Assembly (NCBI GenBank): GCA_036435485.1
Contig: CM071599.1
Location: 210,465,178-210,529,177 of the forward strand
Length of the DNA stretch: 64,000 nt
Direction: 5' to 3'
DNA from: Saposhnikovia divaricata
Taxonomy: Eukaryota > Streptophyta > Magnoliopsida > Apiales > Apiaceae
This document shows positions 32,545 to 45,890 of the stretch, piece after piece. A program made the translations under genes and the position numbers. Every line of letters starts with the position of its first letter. The first letter of the stretch is position 1. Under the pieces are notes generated by a model. The model had not been told where the DNA came from and did no database searches. It saw only the letters and a program-made list of their open reading frames with translations.

Positions 32545-34044
32545 ATGTCTGGGTTGGGCACCACGTTACGACAAGAGGTACAACTTCCAAATTCTTCTGT
32601 TCCTCCCTTGAATATAAATGCCTCTTTGCGAAATACTGTTCTTCAAATAATTTCAACACTCATAGTAATCCTATTGCCCCTACCTCACAACAAATCTTCG
32701 ATCCTCCTTTTAATCCATTCACATATCAAAACTACTCTTAAACTACTGGTTATCAAGGGTTTTATCAACCAATTAGCCCCTACCCACACCATGTCAACCA
32801 CCCACAACCGTTCCATCCTAATCCAAAAATTGAGTTCCCTAAATTTGATGGAACTGACCCAAAGGGGTAGGTTACTAAGGCAGAACAATACTTTGATTTT
32901 ATCACTGTGGAGGATGCAAAATGGGTCAAATTATCTGGTCTTCACTTTGAGGGGAAGGCTAGTATATGGTTTCGATTTTATTAATCTAGTAGAATTACTG
33001 TGGCTTAGAAGGTGTTTGTGAACGATGTGATTTCTAGATTTGAGAACCCTGAGAATAGAGATGTTCAAGATTTTTTTAACAAGCTTAGACAAGCTTTATC
33101 AGTCTCCGATTACAAGGATAAATTTGAAGAACTGAGATCACTGGTAGTAAACAAGCACAAAGGGTTTACTGAAGAGTATTTCATCTCAAGCTTTATCAGT
33201 GGCCTCAAGGACCATATCAAAAATGTTGTGAGGATGGTTCGACCACAAGCTATTGGAAATGCAGTGTTCTTGGCCAAACAGAAGGAAGGTAGGACACAGA
33301 AGGTTGTTGTGGTTTCTGCAAAGTCTACTTTTGCTAAAACTAGTTTCAGCAACATGCTGTCAGAATCTAAGGGCCCACAAATAGCACCTACTACACTCAA
33401 CAACAAGACCACTCAGAATGAGTTTAGAGGAGCAAGGTCTACTTTAAGTAGCAAGGAAATTCTGGAAAGATGAGAGAGTGGTCAATGTTTCCACTGCGTT
33501 AAGGATGGTAGATGAGGCTTACCATCCTGGACAGCCTTGGAAGGCTAAACTATACACCGTATTGGGGGAGGAGATAGAAGGTGATCAGTGTGCAGAAGTG
33601 ACAGAGACAGTGAACGAAATGGAGGAATTATTGAAGCAACAAGAAACTCCTGGTGAGATATCCTTAAATGCTTTATCTGGAAGCAAATCCTTGAGCACTA
33701 TAAGGTTGCATGGCAGTATAAAAGGGAAAAGAGTTAATGTTCTTATTGATATTGACTCAACTCATTCATTCATTGACTCTGGCATAGTTAAACCGTTGGG
33801 ACTAGTAGCAGTATTGGATTTTCCTCTGATAGTTCATATAGCAGATGGGTCAAAGGTAGTGGTGGATTCCATTTGCAAGAATCTGCTCTTACTCATACAG
33901 GGTCACCAATTCACCCATAAATTGAGGTTATTTCCCTTAGGGGATTCTGATATAATACTAGGGGTAGACTGGCTGAAACTTCATAACCCTGTCACATTTG
34001 ACTTCATCTCTCTAAAGCTATGTCTGAATAGGAATGGTTCTTAG
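32545..34044 (+). pseudogene. gag: gag and protease of element D, broken
   Basis: Pieces in different frames match the element E polyprotein: the capsid segment (FDG, KAEQYFDF, HFEGKAS about 32840-32970; the stretch 33012-33473 with ISRFENPE and SSFISGLKD), a damaged zinc-knuckle region (about 33475-33540) and the protease region (33640-34044) with THSFID and SDIILGVDWL. At the protease active site the residues read IDIDST where element E has IDSGST, so the D-S-G triad is lost. Stops at about 32868, 32983 and 33006 are each one transition away from the codon expected from element E. Confidence 0.85.
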
Positions 34045-34101
34045 ATTTCTTTACAAGGAAACAGTGAAGAAGGCACCCTCAAGACCATTAATGGTAAACA
34101 G

Positions 34102-35560
34102 TTGAGTAAACTAATCAAGGCCTCTAAAGGAGTGGCCCAAGGTTATATTTGTATGATATCAATAGAGGGGTCAAAACCAAGTCAGGTTGCCCCTAATGGT
34201 GTGCACCCCATGCTACAGCAAGTAATAAGGAATTGCAGTGAGGTGTTCTCAGAAACTAAAGGATTGCCACCAGTCAGATCCTGTGATCATAAAATCCCTC
34301 TTCTGCAAGGGAGCCATCCAGTGAACCAAAGGAGCTACAGGGAGCCATACATCCAGAATTCTGAGATTGAAAGACAAATCAAAGAGATGTTAACAGTTGG
34401 TATCATACAAGAAAGCAATAGCCCTTATGCTTCTCCAATCATCTTAGTCAAGAAAAAAGATGGCACCTAGAGGATGTGCGTAGATTACAGAAAATTGAAT
34501 GAGATTACAGTAAAGAATAAATACCCAATTCCTTTAATAGATGAATTATTGGATGACTTAAGGGGAGCTTGCTGGTTCACTAAGCTGGACCTCAGGTCAG
34601 GTTACCACCAAATTTGAGTGGCTCTTGAAGATATGCATAAGACAACATTCAGGACTCACCAGGGCCTCTTTGAGTTTAAAGTTATGCCATTCGGATTAAC
34701 TAATACCCCATCCAGCTTTCAATCACTGATGAACTCAGTTTTTCAGAATTATTTTAGAAAGACTGTCCTGGTGTTTTTCGATGATATCTTAGTGTACAGT
34801 AAAACTATTGGTGAACATGTCACACATCTGCAAGAAGTACTCCAACTTATGAAAGAGTACTAGTTATATGCTAAGGCAAGCAAGTGCTTAATCGGACAAA
34901 AAAAGCTGGAGTATTTAGGTCACATCATTTCCCAAGAGGGGGTGTCCACATATCCTGATAAGGTTGCTGCAATGAGGGATTGGCCAGTACCTAGTAATCT
35001 AAAGCAACTACGAGGAGTCCTGGGGTTAACGAGATACTACAGGCGGTTTGTAAGAGGCTATGAAGAGATTAGTAGACCCTTAACCAAACTATTAAAAAAA
35101 GGGAATTTGTATGGAGTGATGAAGCTACTGTGGCCTTTGAAAAATTGAAGACAACCATGATAACTACCCCAGTATTAGCACTACCTGATTATACCATTCC
35201 TTTAATTCTGGAGACGGATGCTAGTACATTAGGAGTGGAGGCAGTGTTGATGTAACAAGGCAGACCTATAGCATTCACGAGTAAGGGGTTATCACCTAAG
35301 CACCAAGGTCTATCAACCTATGAAAAGGAGCTACTAGCCATTGTTTTAGCCAGTCAGAAATGGTATGCTTACTTGCAAGGCCACCATTTTTTCATTAAAA
35401 CGGACCACCAAAGCCTAAAGTACCTATTAGAACAAAGGTTGTCTACCTTGTTACAACAAAAATAGCTGGCCAAATTGTTAGGTTTGGACTATGAAATCAT
35501 GTATAAGAAGGGGTCAGAAAATAGAGTGGCAGATGCTCTCTCACGGTTGCAAAGCAGTGA
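34102..35560 (+). pseudogene. pol: RT and RNase H of element D, broken
   Basis: 34102-34470 leads into RT (EIERQIKEML, SPYASPIILVKKKDGT). 34480-34863 carries [28 protein letters not shown] and the catalytic VFFDDILVYS. 34942-35148 is the connection ([10 protein letters not shown]), and 35130-35540 is RNase H (ETDAST, AFTSKGLSPKHQ, TYEKELLAIV, KTDHQSLKYLL, ADALSRL). In-frame stops lie at about 34468, 34616, 34861, 35252 and 35465. The order and motifs are typical of Ty3/gypsy. Confidence 0.88.
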
Positions 35561-35774
35561 AGCAATAGGAGAATTCAAGGCTATTATAGGACTCACCATG
35601 GCTTAGATGCAAGAGGTGATGGATAGCTACTCTAATGATGATGCTGCTCAGAATGCTCTTATTGGTATCATCACAAGGGAAGCAGCTTTTGCTCAATTTG
35701 AGTATAGTAAGGACCTCATCAAGGTTGGGAAAAGGATTTACATTGGCACTACTGGAAACATAAAGCATTAGCTT

Positions 35775-37010
35775 ATGCAAGAGTTGCATGAAGGACCAGC
35801 AGGGGGTCACTCAGGCCAAGAATCTACTATGAAAAGGATATCTCAATTCTTTTACTGGCCACTCATGAATCACGAAATTGCTGCTTCTATCAAAGCATGT
35901 GATCTATGCCAAATGATTAAGACTGTAAATCACTTTCCAAATGGTTTGCTACAACCTTTACCATTACCAACTCAAATATGGCAGGAAATCTCCATGGATT
36001 TTATTGAAGGATTACCAAAATCAGGTGATAAAAGTTGCATTATGGTTGTGATAGACAGGCTGACCAAGGTGGGGCATTTTATAGCTCTAGCTCATCCTTT
36101 CTCAGCTACTATAGTGGCACAGGCTTTTCTTAATGATTATAAGCTTCATGGGCTACCAAATTCTATTGTGTCAGACAGGGACAAACTGTTTACAAGCCAG
36201 TTCTGTAATGAACTTTTTAAATCTGTGGGAACCAAGCTGCATATGAGTACTTCATATCACCCTCAAAGTGATGGCCAGACCGAGAGGCACAATAGGTGCC
36301 TAGAACAGTATTTGAGGGCAATGACAAGTCACAGACCTCACAAATGGGTTCACTGGCTACCCTTATATAGTTGAATTGTGGTATAACTGTACCTACCATA
36401 GTGCAATCAAGAAGTCCATTTGAAGCCTTTTATGGAGTACAACCAAAGCAACTGCATATTCCAGTTTCTAGTAGGTCTGCTGTAGGAACTGTCGAAGAAT
36501 TTCAAGTCCAAAGAGAAGCTATGAATCAGTTTTTGAAGGAGGCCATTAGTTTTGCATAAAATAAGTATAAACAGTATGCTGACAAGAAGACACAAGAAGC
36601 CACTCTACAGGTAGGAGACTGGGTGTTTTTAAAGCTACAACCCTATAAGCAACTATCAGTGGCAGTGAGAAAGTACCTGAAATTGGCTCATAAATTTTTT
36701 GGTCCTTACCAAGTGTTAGCAAAGGTGGGTGAAGTTACATATAAACTAGATCTTCCCAGCTCCAACAAGGTCCATCCAGTTTTTCACATTATCCTTTTAA
36801 AGAAAAAGGTGGGCTCAAAATACTCAGTTTCCACTGAACTACCAAAACTGGGGAATGAAAGGTAGTTGCTTGTCTATCCAGCATCAGTTGTCCAGTGATT
36901 GGTACAGTGGTCTAACACTATTCCAGAGGATGCTACTTGGGAAGATGCAACATCGATAGCCACTCAATACCCTGATTTCAACCAAACAACAATCCTTGAG
37001 GTCAGAGATT
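35775..37010 (+). pseudogene. Integrase and chromodomain-like tail of element D, broken
   Basis: 35775-36374 holds the zinc-binding H-H-C-C part (GGHSGQ..., CDLCQ) and the core with SMDFIEGLP, SDRDKLF and HPQSDGQTERHNR, in which the DDE residues are still visible. 36371-36865 continues with the GPF/Y-like segment (FFGPYQVLAKVG) and KVHPVFHIILLKK. The residues around 36900-36990 (IPEDATWEDA) match the chromodomain-type tail of plant chromoviruses. Frameshift near 36371 and stops near 36557, 36863 and 36897. Confidence 0.85.
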
Positions 37011-37586
37011 TTTCTAAGGAGAGGGTATTGTAACCAGTCTACTAGTTGGGCCAGTTTAATAGGTGAATGGGCTACTGGGCCATTTAGTTTATGGGCTAGA
37101 CTACAAGTAATAATAATAAATATTGAGTAATGTCATGAGTAAAAGAGACCAGGGCATCTACATTGGATCATGTGCCTAATGGATTGAAATGGAGAACCAG
37201 TAACAGATGGACAGCTAGTGAATAAAGGGACGAGTACTGTGGGAGCAAGGGCATGTGTGAAGAAACTTGTTGCTTTTACTTTTAATTCCTTCCTTGTTCT
37301 GTTCTGGTTTTATTCCTCTTTTCTTGTAATTTCAGTACTTCAATGGAGTTTTGTTGATTTAAGCTTTTATCAGTAGTTTTATATTTAGTCATTTTCCCTT
37401 TATCGTCGTTTAAATCACTTAGCACGGTTGCACTTTGCACCGTTTTCGTCTCTAAACTTCAATTCAACACTCAATTCACACAAAAACAATCAAACACGAA
37501 CAAATGATTCAAGAACTCACAAACCCTAGAAATTCGAATTTGCAGAATTCAGAAATTAATGAGATAGTGATATGGGGAATCAAACT

Positions 37587-39455
37587 TGTTAGGTCCACTA
37601 TGTTTGTAGAAGGGGGGGTTGAATACAAACAGTACTGTTTTATCGAAATTTGTCCGGATAAATTTAATTTATATTTTGACAAATTTGAGCGGAATTAAAT
37701 GAAACAAAATTCAAGTTGAATATAAATTTATATTAACTTGAGGGGTTTGTTACAAATACAGTACAGAAATTATATCTAGTTAATAAAAACAAATTAGAAA
37801 ATTCGACATGAATTTTTCTAGATTTGTTAATAAAAATCGAGATATAGATTAGGAGTAAAAACTCACTAATATTACAAGAGTATCAAGTAAACAAGTTCTA
37901 TCGGATCAGATATTAAAAATAAGATGAACTTGATTTTCTATGAATTTTTCTCTTGCTGTGTTGTTCTTCAAAATTGAGAGAGAATGGAGCTGTTCTTGTT
38001 TTTCTCTTTGAATGTTATGTTCTGTGTTCTGAGTTGTTTGGCCGCCTGTCTTGATTAATATAATCTTCTGCATCTTTTCTTTTCCATTTGTACTGCCAAG
38101 ACAATCGGCAAGACAATCTGTTCTTTCAAGACAATCAATTTTGTACTGCCAAGACAATCGTCAAGACAATCCAAAATCTCCAAGACAATCAATTTATATT
38201 GCCCAGACAATAGGCAATACAATAATCAAGACAATCCAGATTAACAATACAATCGTCAAGACAATTGAAATTGTCTTTAACAAATAAAAACTCAGCTGTA
38301 ATGATTGTACTGAACAAAATAAATATGCTGTCACATTGAAAACCAGTCGCAGGAACATGAAGGTGTGAGTCACGCGCGAACTGTCTTCTTCTTTTCCAGG
38401 CGCGTGGGGTTCACGCGCTGCCTGGCGCGTTGGTGGCTTTGCCGACAGAAAGAACAGCATGCATGTGATACCAACTTTTGTTTTGCTTTTGTTTTGATTC
38501 CTTTTTCTTATTAACAAAACAAACATGCAACTTGTACATTCCTTTTTTTTGTTTCTTTTCTGTCGACCATGCGACTTTCCTTTTTATTTTTTATTTGATT
38601 TGTTTGTTTTTTTTTCTTTTGACTCTTTTGATTTGATTTTGATTTAATTAAATAGATTAATCAATTAATCATTTAAATAAATAATGATTAATTAATTAAT
38701 TAAATAATTAATTCAAGTTAGATTAATACATTAATTCAAAATTAATTAACATGATAATTAATTTAATAAATAAATTAATTCAGAATGAATTAATTTATTA
38801 AATTAAATCAATTACATAATTATATTAATTAAAAGAGAATTAATATAAATCTTTTGACAGCTCAAATATTTTTCCGAACCACTGAAAGTAATAAAGAATT
38901 ACCACCGGATTTTCGTTGACGCTCGATGCACGGTCTGGTTCATGAGCGACTAACTCCAACGACTTTTCTTTATTTTTGACTTTATGGCTGTGGTCATTGT
39001 CTTCTCTTAATATACCCGTCTTGATAGCTTGAACCACTGAAGTTAATGATAAACAACCACCGTTTAATGTTGACACTCGATGTACTGTCTGGTTCATGAG
39101 TGACTAACCGCAATGACTGTTCTTCATATATTGACTTTAAAATCTTGTTCATTTTCTTTTCTCTTTCTTCTCTCTCTACTAATTCTTCTGTACTGTCTCT
39201 GTCACTGTAGAAATCTCTGTCATTTTAAATGAATCCACTTCTTTAACGAATACTTCACTGAGGCTTGATCAGATGTCTGAACTTCTTTCAATGTAGTAAT
39301 TCCTCAAGTCTGTAGATTGACCTTGATCTTTTTCTTCTGACAGATAATACAATCTGAGATTCCTTGTGACAGTCTATATACTATTTACTAATACAATCTT
39401 GTTTAAGTTGAGTTGTATCCTCGAAATACAAATAGGCTACATCATATGCCTTTCA
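37587..39455 (-). repeat. 3' LTR of element C
   Basis: The 1869 bases read, on the minus strand, TGAAAGG to ACCTAACA. They contain the motif array (about 38094-38277), a CpG-rich patch (about 38365-38440) and an AT-rich block (about 38640-38860), the same plan as the LTRs of element A with about 80% similarity by eye. Confidence 0.95.
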
Positions 39456-42400
39456 ATCTCCCCCTATTTGTTTGTTAGACAATAACAAGCAAATACCTAG
39501 AGGATAACTCAACTACCTCACTTAAACAAGAAAAAGATAAAACTTTTAAGAACTAAGTAAATAATACAAAAAAAATTTATCTGGTTTAGATTTAACAATT
39601 CCAGAATCTTCAGTTGATGAAATGATAGATGATTGTTCCTTTAGCACTGGACTGATCTTCAATAGATAACTCATCTTCATTTCTGATTCTTCATATCTCT
39701 GCCTGATAATGCTTCACATCTTACATTGGTGATTATCAGCAGTTCTTGATTTACAATCACATCCCATTTCTGACACAGCTTTTCTCACTAAAGAAAAACA
39801 GCTGTTCCTACTATATAGACAATGGTGAATCAATACCATTTCTATAACTTCTGGTGAATTTACTACTCTTCCACTTAGCCTTTATACATAGTACATTGAA
39901 AGACTAATAGAATAGTATTGTGATGTAATTCTCCTTATATCTCCACTTTCATAACAAATGAAAGTTCTTTTGCTTCTTCATCTAAGCCCCCCCCCTTAGA
40001 AACTAGACTTGCTAGACTTGCTTCTCATTCTAAGCTAGACTTGCTTCTCATTCTAAGCAAAGTCTTTACTACTCCCCCTTTCTAACTCACTCTTCTTTTA
40101 CTTGTACCCCAATACTTCTCACCCTTAGTTGAGTATATCCTACTAAGGTAAGCTTTAAACTTGAATATATCTTTTTCAATATATCTCTCCCCCTTAGTTG
40201 AGGAATCCTCCATTCAACTAATTGACAAAGTAGTTGATACCAAATTGTTACCAATTTATACCAATCGTTAGAGTACATTGAAATCAATTGATAAAGCTTT
40301 GTTAGAAAGGAAGTTTCATTTTCTTCCTCACTGTGAGTGTGTGATAGTGTTTAGTGTACCTCACAAGTGTTTCACTCTTCTCTCCACTCATTTGTGTTGA
40401 GTGTCTCACTTCTCTTTGTGTTTACACTCTTGCTCATTAGTGTTTCACTCATATCACTCATAGCTCCAACATCCTTTAGTGTACCTGCAAGGAAAAATCA
40501 CCATAGCCCCTTCAAGAGAGGTCAGTGGTGGTGCAATGGGAGTTCGCAAATCCCAAATCCTCGTTGGACTCGTCAGACAAATCTGAGTCATAATCTACAA
40601 GTTGCTAATTTCCCTTTTTAGGGTTTTCAGATTTGAATTCTGAGAAGGTAAACAATGATCTATAAATTTAGCATTGAGATCAAGATTCCCTTCTAATGTC
40701 TGTGAAGACATCACCTTGTTAAACTCATCAGGTAAAATCTGAATCATAGTTCACAAGTTGCCGATCCGCACCTATGTCAGATCCGTTACCCGCAGGATCC
40801 AGAGATGTTCCCTCTGGGGAGTTAGATAATGATCTTGTTGAATTTTGCATTTGAGATCAATACCTTCTCTTGAGGTCTGTGAAGACTCTTAGTTCATTAA
40901 AGAACCTTTAACTTATAATCCTAACCGTAAAATGGTTGGATTTCAGGTTTCCGTCAATTCATCCTTAGTGTGTGCAATCTCATTTGTGCATATGAAATAT
41001 TTTGATTAGTGTATAAGATAGTGACTCTCCAACTGAATATCCCACACATCCTTGTTTGCTGCATCAAGTGCAGTTACTCCCTGGTGACCTCTAGTCTGAT
41101 AGGTTACTTCCATTTAGGGGGTAAAATAGAATGTGTTTGAGTTTGATTGTAGTCTGGGACAAAAGTTGTTGGGTTTACAACCTTATGACTAAACATGTGA
41201 GAATACAAAATTTCATGTAGATGAAACTGCATCACAGAATATGAGCAACATAGAGATAGAATGCATTTTTAACATTAAAAAGTTTTCTGAGAAATATTGC
41301 ATTTATCTTAAGTGAAATGATGTACAGTTGTGATTTCAAAAGATTTACAATGTAAGCAATCACAGCTGTAGAAAGATATTTTGAATTTAGGAAGATAAAG
41401 ATCTTGAGCTGGTTTTACAAAACAAGAACATAGACAAAAATCCAATTAATAATAAATATTAATCGAATCAATGTATGTTAATGTTTAAACCAATACAAAC
41501 AAAACTATTTTATCACTGTAAGATAGATACCAACTATTAGAAATTGTTAGCACTTGATAGGTCTTGTCTTCCAATTGTTAGATCCTGAAAATCAAACATT
41601 AGTTCCTAACCAATTGTATAGACACATACCAATTTGATACCAACATTGGTCAATTGTTAAGTCCTTAACACGAAGATCTGTTAACAGCAATCACAAAACA
41701 AAGATTTATACTTAAACTGCATATTTTGTGTGTGTTAATAAGAAGAACAACAAAAGAACCAAATACAGTGACCTATTTGTAAGTTTTGAAAGTATAGTGA
41801 CTAAACTCTAAAAACTATACAAACTATTTATATACACATGAAAAAGAATATACAAAAATAAGAAATAATATATATAATAATTATACAAAATAAAAAATAA
41901 ATAAAGAAGAAAAATTTGAATTAACATAAAAATAATAAAACTATACATAACTTAATAATTTACAAACAAATTTTTATTTTTATTAATTTTTATTTTTATA
42001 TATATTTTTTAAATGCAAAAATAACTGTATTAATAATATTTACAAAATATTAAAGATAAAAGATAATAATTTAGAAAAATATATACAACAATATAACTAC
42101 TTAAAATAACTAAATAGAAAATATAAAATACTAAAAATACAATAGGTTGTCCTTTTGACGGAATTAACACATCAAAAACAGAAGAACAAACACTACAAAA
42201 TATTGAATAAAATATTAACTATTTACATAAACATTTGTAGCAAATTAATAAATCTATATATATATTTTCGAATAAAATGACTTTCTTATCAGAAAATTAT
42301 TTTGAAAGAAAATATGATTTATTAATAGATCACAAATATTCAAAAGGAATTTTCAACAAAAATAAATTTCTCACTAATTTCCACTTGTAAAATTTGAGAA

Positions 42401-42603
42401 AAATATTTTTAGAGAAAATAAAATTATTCTAAAATTAAAAGAAGTAAGTAGGAAAATATTAAGAAGATAATAACAATGATTTAAGAATTAACAAGCAAGA
42501 TTATAAGTTGATAAAATAATTATACAAGTGATTTAAATCAGAAAATATTCACAAAATAATCACTTGTAAATTATTAAAGATCAAACCTCAGATATTAACT
42601 AGT
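39456..42603 (-). other. 3' non-coding region of element C with several polypurine tracts
   Basis: About 3.15 kb lie between the pol stop codon and the 3' LTR, with no long ORF, collinear with the same region in element A. On the minus strand GGGGGAG-type tracts lie at 39456-39467 (next to the LTR), about 39990, about 40073, a weakened one near 40125, and about 40190. No env-like gene is recognisable. Confidence 0.85.
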
Positions 42604-45600
42604 TTAATTACTAGGACTGTTTAACATACCCAATTCACCAACAATTCTGGTGAATGTGGATTCGTCAAGAGACTTAGTAAAAATATCTGCTGTTTGTTCT
42701 TCTGTGGGTACAAAAAATAACTCCACAGTACCATTCATGACGTGCTCTCGAATAAAATGATACCTGATGTCAATGTGCTTTGTTCTCGTGTGCTGCACAG
42801 GATTGTTGGAGATTGCTATGGCACTTGTATTATCACACAGGATAGGAATCTTGTCAAGTACAAAGCCATAATCCCGTAGCTGATTTCTGATCCACAAGAT
42901 CTGAGCGCAACAGCTTCCAGCAGCTATGTATTCAGCTTCGGCTGTAGAGTTGGAAACTGTTTGCTGTTTCTTACTGTACCAGGAAACCAACCTGCCACCT
43001 AGGAATTGACAACTCCCAGAGGTGCTCTTTCTATCTACAACACTTCCTGCATAGTCTGAATCTATATATCCAACAAGATTAAAACCAGATTCTTTAGGGT
43101 ACCAAATTCCTAAATTTGGAGTACCCTTAAGATATCTCAAGATTCGTTTAACAGCAATGAGATGCACATCTCTAGGATCCGCTTGGAACCTTGCACACAA
43201 GCATGTAGCATGCATAATATCAGGTCTACTTGCAGTAATGTAAAGTAATGAGCCTATCATACCTCTGTAGCTTGTGATATCTACCTTAGCAGAATTTTCA
43301 CATGCTCCAAATTTAACAGCAGTAGATGATGGTGTTCTTGCTGAAGATGAGTCCTCCATTTGATACTTCTTGAGAAGCTCTTTGACATACTTGGATTGAC
43401 AGATAAATATTCCATCTGTCCTTTGACTTATTTGCAATCCAAGAAAGAACTTCAGCTCACCCATCATGCTCATTTCAAATTTACCCTGCATTAACTTAGC
43501 AAATTTCTTGCACAACAGATCATTAGTAGACCCAAATATTATATCGTCCACATAGACTTGGACTAGAATTGTATCATTCTTATGTTTCTTTGTGAAGAGA
43601 GTTTTGTCTATGACACCTCTAACAAAACCATTTTCAATTAAAAATTCAGAGAGAGTGTCATACCATTTCCTTGGTGCTTGCTTAAGACCATAGACAGCCT
43701 TGAAAAGGAAGTAGACATAGTCAATTAAATCTGGATCTTCAAAGCCAGGGGGCTGTTCTACATAAACCTCTTCATCTAGCTTGCCATTCAAGAAAGCACT
43801 CTTGACATCCATTTGATAAACTTTAAAGTTTGAAAAAGCTGTGAATGCCAAGAATATTCTTATGGCCTCAAGTCTAGCCACTGGAGCATAGGTCTCATCA
43901 TAATCAATGCCTTCAGATTGGGAGTAACCCTTTGCTACCAGTCTTGCTTTATTTCTCGTCACTGTGCCATCTTCATCAAGTTTGTTTCTGAATACCCACG
44001 TAGTGCCAACCACTGGTCTGTCTGTAGGTCTGGGTACCAGCTTCCAAACTTCTTGTTGTTTAAATTGATTGAGTTCATCTTGCATAGCAATCACCCAATC
44101 AGGATCAGAAAGAGCTTCTTCAGTTTTCTTAGGTTCCATTTCAGATAGAAACCCTGAATAATTGCATTGATTCTGAAAAGCTCTTCTAGTCTTTACACCA
44201 ACAACTGGATCACCAATGATTAACTCAAAAGGATGAGCTCTATTCCAAACAGTCTGTCTGGGAAGATTAGATCTTGATGATTCGCCTTGACCTTCATTGG
44301 GATGTTGTGTGTGACCAGTTGACCCTTCATTTTCTCCCCCTGAGTTGTTGCCAGGTTGACTAGATGATGATTGTTTAGAAGAGTCAGGGGAATTTTGACT
44401 ACCATCATTGATTTCATCACCATTACCCTGATCATCATTGTTGTCATTAGCATCAGCAAAAATCTCAGGTGCATTGTCATCATCTGAATCTGTATCTGTC
44501 ATGTCATCGAAAGATAGCTTTTCAGATGGATTCTCAGTTTGGATACTAGGGAGTTTAGTGTCATCAAATGTTACATTGACACTTTCCATCATCTTCTGTT
44601 CATCAATCACATACACCCTGTATGCTCTCATTGAATAACCAATAAAAATTGCTTCAAATGCTTTGGTATCGAATTTACCACCTTGATCATCACCTTCTTT
44701 AAGCACAAAGCACTTTGCCCCAAATACATGAAAGTATTTGAGTGATGGTTTCTTATCAGCCATAATTTCATAGGGTGTCTTCATTTGATCTTTATTGATT
44801 AGAGTTCGATTCTGGGTATAGCACGCAGTATTGACGGCTTCAGCCCAAAAGTACAATGGAAGCCTTGATTCACTTAGCATAGTACGTGCAGCTTCAATCA
44901 AGGTTCTATTCTTTCTTTCCACTACCCCATTTTGCTGAGGAGTTCTTGGAGCTGAATATTGTCTGGTTATACCCTTCTCAGTGCAAAAGTCATTTAGAAC
45001 TGCATTCTTGAATTCAGTTCCATTGTCTGATCTTATAGCTCTCACTGGATACGTAAAATCTCGCTCAATTAATTTAATGTGATCAATCACCAGTTGTGGA
45101 GTCTCATCTTTAGAATTCAGAAACAGGATCCATGTGTATTTTGAAAAATCATCAACAATCACTAGAGCATATCTCTTCCTTGACATAGACATCACATTAA
45201 CTGGACCAAACAAATCCATATGAAGTAATTGTAATGGTTCAGTTATTGAAGATGTGTCAGTGCTCTTGTGACTTGCCCTTTTTAGCTTGCCTTTTTGACA
45301 TGCATCACAAAGTCCTTCTTGAGTGAATTCCATTGAAGGCAAACCTCTCACCAACTCTCTTTTAACCAGAGAATTCATTGTCTTAAAATTAAGATGAGAA
45401 AGTTTCTTGTGCCATAGCCAACTCTCATCATTAGATGCTTTAGTGTAGAAGCAAGTGATTTCTTTAGTGCTTCCTGAGTTCATATTGGCTACGTACAGAT
45501 TGCCTTTTCTAACTCCTGTCAGTTGTGGCTTTTCATGTCTCTTGTGTGAAATTAGACAATTCTTCTTGTTGAAATGAACTTCATAACCTTTGTCATAGAA

Positions 45601-45890
45601 TTGACTGACACTGAGCAAATTGTGCTCAAGTCCTTTCACAAAAGAGACTTCATCAATGATAACATTTCCAGCTTCAAGTCTGCCATATCCATCAGTTCTA
45701 CCTTTGCTGTTATCTCCAAAGGTAACTACTGGGCCGGCCTTCTCCACCACATTTGTCAGCAGGGTTCTGTCTCCAGTCATATGCCTTGAACATCCACTGT
45801 CCAAGATCCAGGTCACTCGTTCAACCTGCTCAACACCCTTCAATGACAAACGGATTAAACCTTCTTCGGAACCCAAATTTGATTGGGTCC
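42604..45890 (-). CDS. pol: Copia polyprotein (pol): protease, integrase, RT, RNase H
   Basis: The frame opens just after a stop near 45890 and runs uninterrupted to 42604. No ATG lies at its start, so it must be translated by frameshifting from the upstream frame. With residue 1 at 45876 there are 1090 residues: protease DSGCSRHM (26-33), integrase HHCC zinc finger (H156, H161, C190, C193), the DDE core D221, D284, E320 (35 residues between the last two), reverse transcriptase with [11 protein letters not shown] (D690) and YVDD (775-778), and RNase H with YIDSDYAG and TAEAEYIAA toward the end. All catalytic residues are in place. The acidic, Asn/Ser-rich stretch at about 455-535 is a linker between integrase and RT. 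Confidence 0.95.

Larger units (their letters stand above)
32530..37400 (+). mobile_element. Decayed Ty3/gypsy chromovirus (element D), 5'-truncated
   Basis: The order gag-protease-RT-RNase H-integrase with a C-terminal chromodomain-like segment identifies a chromovirus of the gypsy class. Its Gag and protease parallel element E closely. The 5' LTR, primer site and first part of gag are missing. A 3' LTR remnant probably begins TGTAACCAG at 37029, after a purine-rich AGGAGAGGG. More than ten in-frame stops and several frameshifts make it inactive. Element C has inserted about 180 bases beyond it. Confidence 0.88.

Noticed and set aside
37401..37581. Possible host gene 5' end between elements D and C (AACCCTAGAAATTCG-like words)
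   Set aside because: Only a short stretch is open, without a recognisable protein; continuing it across element C (from 50286) gives no coding match.
39456..42603. env-like gene between pol and the 3' LTR of the Sireviruses
   Set aside because: No ORF longer than about 85 codons is present on either strand, and no transmembrane or signal-peptide pattern is seen.
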